This document shows, in pieces, positions 21,022 to 24,272 of a DNA stretch of 24,272 nucleotides (position 1 is its first letter; each line of letters begins with the position of its first letter). The stretch is from Chromera velia. Lineage: Eukaryota > Sar > Chromeraceae. The stretch spans positions 1-24,272 of the forward strand of contig JAHBMJ010000363.1 of NCBI GenBank assembly GCA_018398765.1, written 5' to 3'. The notes beneath the pieces are model-generated. The model was not told the DNA's origin, did no database searches, and saw only the letters and a list, made by a program, of their open reading frames with translations. The position numbers were made by a program, and so were the translations under genes.

Positions 21022-21500
21022 CGCATCGCGGATATCACACTGGTTTTCTAATGGAGAAAACACAATATCATTTCTTCTTTAATTTGTATGATTTCTTGTA
21101 AGCTTTGTCAACTATTTTTGCCGTTTAATATCGATCACAACTTGAAGTTATATAATCTAATTAATTTTGAATGATAGGTTATACATATTGTTATACTATC
21201 TAGTATACTATGATATATATCGTTCTGAGATTTATTTTATTGAGGTACATTTATAGGTACACTACAAATGATACAGTATTATTTTTAGGATGCTAGCTTT
21301 ATGGATTAGTTAGTTAGAGTTTATTTATAATTAACATTAGTTTGTTAATTAGTTAGAGGATGTCTACAAAAGTCTATCAGACATCACTCATGCGCACGCA
21401 TGCCCTGCCAAAAGTGAAAGAGTCATGGTCTAGGCAACAGTTTGAAAAGAAATATCCGTTTTAAGCATGTTTACTAGAAACTAGTTTATTAATTCAACCT
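21022..21500. other. AT-rich 3' flank
   Basis: Directly follows the TAG at 21019-21021. AT-rich, with repeated TTAGTTAGAG-type words near 21310-21360. It probably includes the 3' untranslated region; no clear AATAAA signal was seen. No gene recognised. Confidence 0.5.
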
Positions 21501-22400
21501 CAGGCTGCTTTGCCTGTGCTGACTTGCTGAATGCTAGACGCCTTAGTCATACCTAATGATGGGCTGATGGCGATGGCATATGATGATATCATGATGATGA
21601 TAACTCTACCTCCACTTGGAGCATTACTACGAGCGTTCTCAATGGTGATAAAGCTTTTGAGCAGCACTTTATATATAATACGAGATACACCCAACCAGTT
21701 GGGTGAGTGCCTCGGGGAGCTATTTAAGGGGTTAACCATAATTTGATTGCATGATGCAAACGCGTACCATCAAGGGCTTGGGTATGTCTTGCCTGCAACG
21801 GGCAAGTATCGGGAGCCATGCGGCAACGCGTGCAAAATATGCTTTTCGGGACCATGTATATGCATGCACGCTCATACAACTCCGTGCGAGTTACTTCAGG
21901 GGTATACGTATATCACGAGGAGCGAATTAAGTATAATTAATGCGATCGCGGCTCCGTGCGAGTTGCTTGAGGGGCACATTTTGGAATTAGGGAGACATCG
22001 TGACAAACAGACACCGAACCCCCCCCCAAAAAATGAAAAAATGCGTTATGCGAGTGCGTGCGATCTCAGGGCCTCTCGGCTGATCTCAGCAAAGCTGAGC
22101 TGCCCCCCGAGGCGATGCATGCTTTTATTAATATTGAATAAGTGCCCGGCACGGGGCCCTCTCATGCATGCAGACCGCGCCCATGCAGACTCTGCATGCA
22201 TGACTTAATTCTATATATAGCTTTGAAGTCGAATCTCTCATGCATGCAGCAACTCCTCCAGCCCTGACGTTGTCAGAGGTCTGAGGTCTGGGCGATGTTG
22301 TTCTCTCTCTTAGTGGGTTCGGCTGTTCATAGCACGTCCCGGCATTTTGAAGAACCGTAGCCGCGCGCAGAACCGTGTATGAAAAGTGCCTTAATTGAAA
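21501..22400. other. Unassigned region rich in hairpins and ATGCATGC words
   Basis: Short open frames exist on both strands (for example 21747-22208 plus, 21500-21739 minus) but none resembles a protein family I recognise. The sequence has several short perfect hairpins and a direct repeat with the core CTCCGTGCGAGTT at about 21882 and 21952. It lacks the CT-rich, TGCAG-ended intron style of the genes. It may be old mobile DNA. Confidence 0.4.
22162..22203. repeat. 13-bp perfect inverted repeat with nested hairpin
   Basis: TCATGCATGCAGA (22162-22174) pairs perfectly with TCTGCATGCATGA (22191-22203), loop 16 nt. An alternative inner hairpin, CATGCAG-act-CTGCATG, overlaps it. A third copy of TCTCATGCATGCAG lies near 22236-22249. 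Confidence 0.85.
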
Positions 22401-22913
22401 AGCAGTGAACCAACTTAGTCTGCCTCCATATGTGTCTGCCTCTATAATCCTCTATACATCTGCCTCTACATCTCCTCTTCACAGTGTCGCTCGCGCAGCT
22501 AGTGCTCGCCTGACTCCAATCCTCAGCAAACCTTCAATCATCCTCACGTGCTTTCGGAGCGCCTCTTTGGACTTTGGGCATCCATGCGGCAGCATTTCAG
22601 GGCAGCCCTCAATCATTGTATTTCAGAGCAAAACACGCACAAAGGTGAGTACATGCATGTGAGTAAATATCTCAAGTGCCAGCCAGGCCAAGAGAACACA
22701 GGACAAAGAATTGGTCAAGTACGGGAGAAATCTCTGCATAAATGGAAGATGGAGGCACAAGAGAAGACGAAAACCTGAACCGTGTACAGCGAGTCTCCGT
22801 ATGGCAGACAAAGCCCATTCAATGCCCGCGAGAGCTAGATCTCCCAGTCCTTTAATGCTTGTCCAGTGCTCTTGAAGGTTGTTCCGAGTCTTTCGTTTCG
22901 CTCCTTCTCTCAA

Positions 22914-23348
22914 ATGACGCGCCGTTCAGGGGGCTGGAGGACTGACAGGTGCCCTCCTTTGTTCACTGTTACGCAGGACCGTAGACGGAACTGCATTCTG
23001 CTTTCTTGCACGCTGTGGTGAACTATTATGCCAAAAGGAGTCTCAGCTGGCTGCGTTCGTATCTCGTTTATCTATATTTTTCTTCTCTTTTCCTTTTTTC
23101 GTGTTGGTCTTCATCTTTTTTTGGTTTTTACCTTCAACTTCTCTGCTTTCTCTCCTGAGTGTTCTGCAGGTTCTTAGCGGCGTCATTCTCTGTCTAGTTG
23201 TGGTCGCCTTGACTGTCCTGATGCCTCATGTGAGTCTCCTCCTTCATGTTTGTTCGTCTCTTCCACCTTCTCCTTTGTTCGCGTGCTCACTTCCTTTATC
23301 GGCGTACATCTATAGGTCTACGTGAAAGAATGGGAACGGGAAGAGCTC
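22914..23348 (+). CDS. Probable start of a small membrane protein gene (structure uncertain, 3' end not resolved)
   Basis: The firmest piece is exon 23170-23229 (acceptor CTGCAG, donor GTGAGT), encoding VLSGVILCLVVVALTVLMPH, a typical transmembrane helix. It joins in phase to 22977-23058 before it (TVDGTAFCFLARCGELLCQK and on, donor GTATCT) and to 23316-23348 after it (VYVKEWEREEL, acceptor CTATAG). An ATG at 22914 would open the frame (MTRRSGGWRTD) if a 28-nt intron at 22949-22976 is removed, which is very short. Beyond 23348 I could not fix the next exon: the TGCAG at 23396 leads to a stop after four codons (which could be the real end), while a Pro-rich stretch at 23582-23626 is another candidate. 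No family recognised. Confidence 0.4.
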
Positions 23349-24166
23349 GTTTGACAGTGCCTTTTCCTTCTTTTTTCCCTTCCTGCTCCTGCAGCGGGAT
23401 TCAATTTAGTCTCGCCCTCACAACCTCTCTTGACTGCCCGCCTGCCAGCCCGCCCGCCTGCTTGCCTGCCGAGAGTTGCCTGCCCGCCTGCCCGGAGATT
23501 CGACGAGGGGAATTGATTGGTCTTTTTTTTGGACGACTTCTCTTCTGGGTAAGGTGAGCCAGGGAATGAGAGAGAGCATGCAGCCTCCCCCCTTTCAGCC
23601 CCCCCCCCCGTGGCAAACAGATGACAGGGTGCTGAAAGTCCCACGTGAGACTCGAGGCTCACTGGTCTATAGAAGGCCCTGGCGGTCGCGAAGGGATTGA
23701 TGCGGCGAGTCACCTGGCTCGGTCGTGCCTCGCTCTGGAGTGATTCGGGCGCAAGGAGCTCTCTGCCTCGCGCTCACTGTCTTGCATCCAGTCTTGCATT
23801 GGCATGCTGAGAAAGCAGAGAAGAGGTTCAGATTGAGGATGCTTCTTGCAACTGAGACATGTCTCCCCACCCTGTCCTGCTTTTCTGCACCTGGGCTTTC
23901 TGTTCCCACAGGCCCGGTTGCAGTGTCACGCTTTTTGCCTGATGTGCTCTGATAGGAGTTCTAGGTGCAGGGGGGGGGTTGTCAGTCGTTCCGAATCCGA
24001 TGAACATTGAAGAAGAAGGGGTGGGGTGGGGGGATTTCACTGCAGTTGTTCTCTTTGTGCGCGCGTGTGTGTCGTTTCTTCTTTGCATGCTTTCGGTCGT
24101 GCAGGGTGAGTGAGGGAGGAAAACAAGTGCAGGGAGCGTTGGCCCTTGTGGACCTTCTCTTCGCAG
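23349..24166. other. Unresolved stretch, possibly introns and exons
   Basis: Contains GCCTGC-rich sequence (23430-23500), C and G homopolymers (23603-23611, 23971-23979) and acceptor-like CCCACAG at 23911, but no exon chain I can phase with confidence. Confidence 0.35.
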
Positions 24167-24207
24167 CCCTGGGGGTATGAGGCTTCGGACGTCGTTTGCG
24201 GCTGCCG
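24167..24207 (+). CDS. Possible isolated exon
   Basis: Acceptor TTCGCAG and strong donor GTAAGT bound 41 nt encoding PWGYEASDVVCGC. Splice signals fit the window's style. It may belong to the membrane-protein gene that starts near 22914 or to another gene continuing to the right. Confidence 0.3.
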
Positions 24208-24272
24208 GTAAGTGGCGATGTCGTTCCTCCGCTGCTTCCATCGAGGGGGGATGCAGCCCTGGCTTCATCGGG

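Noticed and set aside
21500-21746. Open frames on both strands that might be organellar or transposase fragments
   Set aside because: No recognisable motif, no splice context, and AT-rich composition makes both equally likely by chance.
22351-22385. Resemblance of AACCGT-containing repeats to group II intron domain V
   Set aside because: Only short words match; no domain V hairpin with the right stem and bulge can be drawn, and no reverse transcriptase frame is present.
1-24272. tRNA, rRNA or CRISPR features
   Set aside because: No tRNA A/B box pair, rRNA segment or direct-repeat/spacer array was seen by eye; a tRNAscan or Rfam search was not possible.

Overview
This is eukaryotic nuclear DNA from a gene-dense genome with many introns. 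The best lineage clue is a complete cytosolic ribosomal protein S4 gene (RPS4/eS4, minus strand, 7 exons). Its protein has apicomplexan/alveolate-like segments such as [20 protein letters not shown] and RYVPHKI. The introns are short to medium, pyrimidine-rich, full of microsatellites, and nearly always end in TGCAG. I infer a photosynthetic alveolate (chromerid-like, e.g. Chromera or Vitrella), but nothing in the window proves the species.

Layout. (1) 1-5787, plus strand: the 3' part of a gene whose start lies left of the window. At least 14 exons join in phase into about 640 residues: a helical segment with an EF-hand/p25-alpha-like look, then a long Pro/His/Tyr/Gly-rich disordered tail. 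(2) 5788-9480: no convincing gene. It holds microsatellites, then an AT-rich block with a 773-bp foldback (terminal-inverted-repeat) element at 7836-8608 and further AT-rich repeat debris. (3) 9523-9757: a possible plus-strand terminal exon that ends 10 bp from the RPS4 stop codon. (4) 9768-13383, minus strand: RPS4. (5) 13384-13848: a 465-bp divergent intergenic region that must hold the promoters of RPS4 and the next gene. (6) 13849-21021, plus strand: a complete 15-exon gene of 597 aa. It joins a divergent PARP-like ADP-ribosyltransferase fold to a tandem B-box 1 + B-box 2 and a coiled coil, i.e. a TRIM-like protein in which a PARP-like domain stands where RING would be. (7) 21022-22913: an AT-rich, then hairpin- and ATGCATGC-rich region without a supported gene. 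(8) about 22914 to the end: pieces of a probable membrane-protein gene, plus strand, structure uncertain.

The three well-supported genes were rebuilt by matching splice sites and codon phase by eye. They share no evident pathway; only the head-to-head RPS4/PARP-B-box pair suggests shared regulation. Across 33 introns, 19 donors have C at intron position +3 (mostly GTCAG) and 25 of 34 acceptors are TGCAG, an unusual splice signature. Two single N positions (2218 in a poly-G run; 18416 at the centre of a perfect 137-bp inverted repeat) mark assembly weak points.
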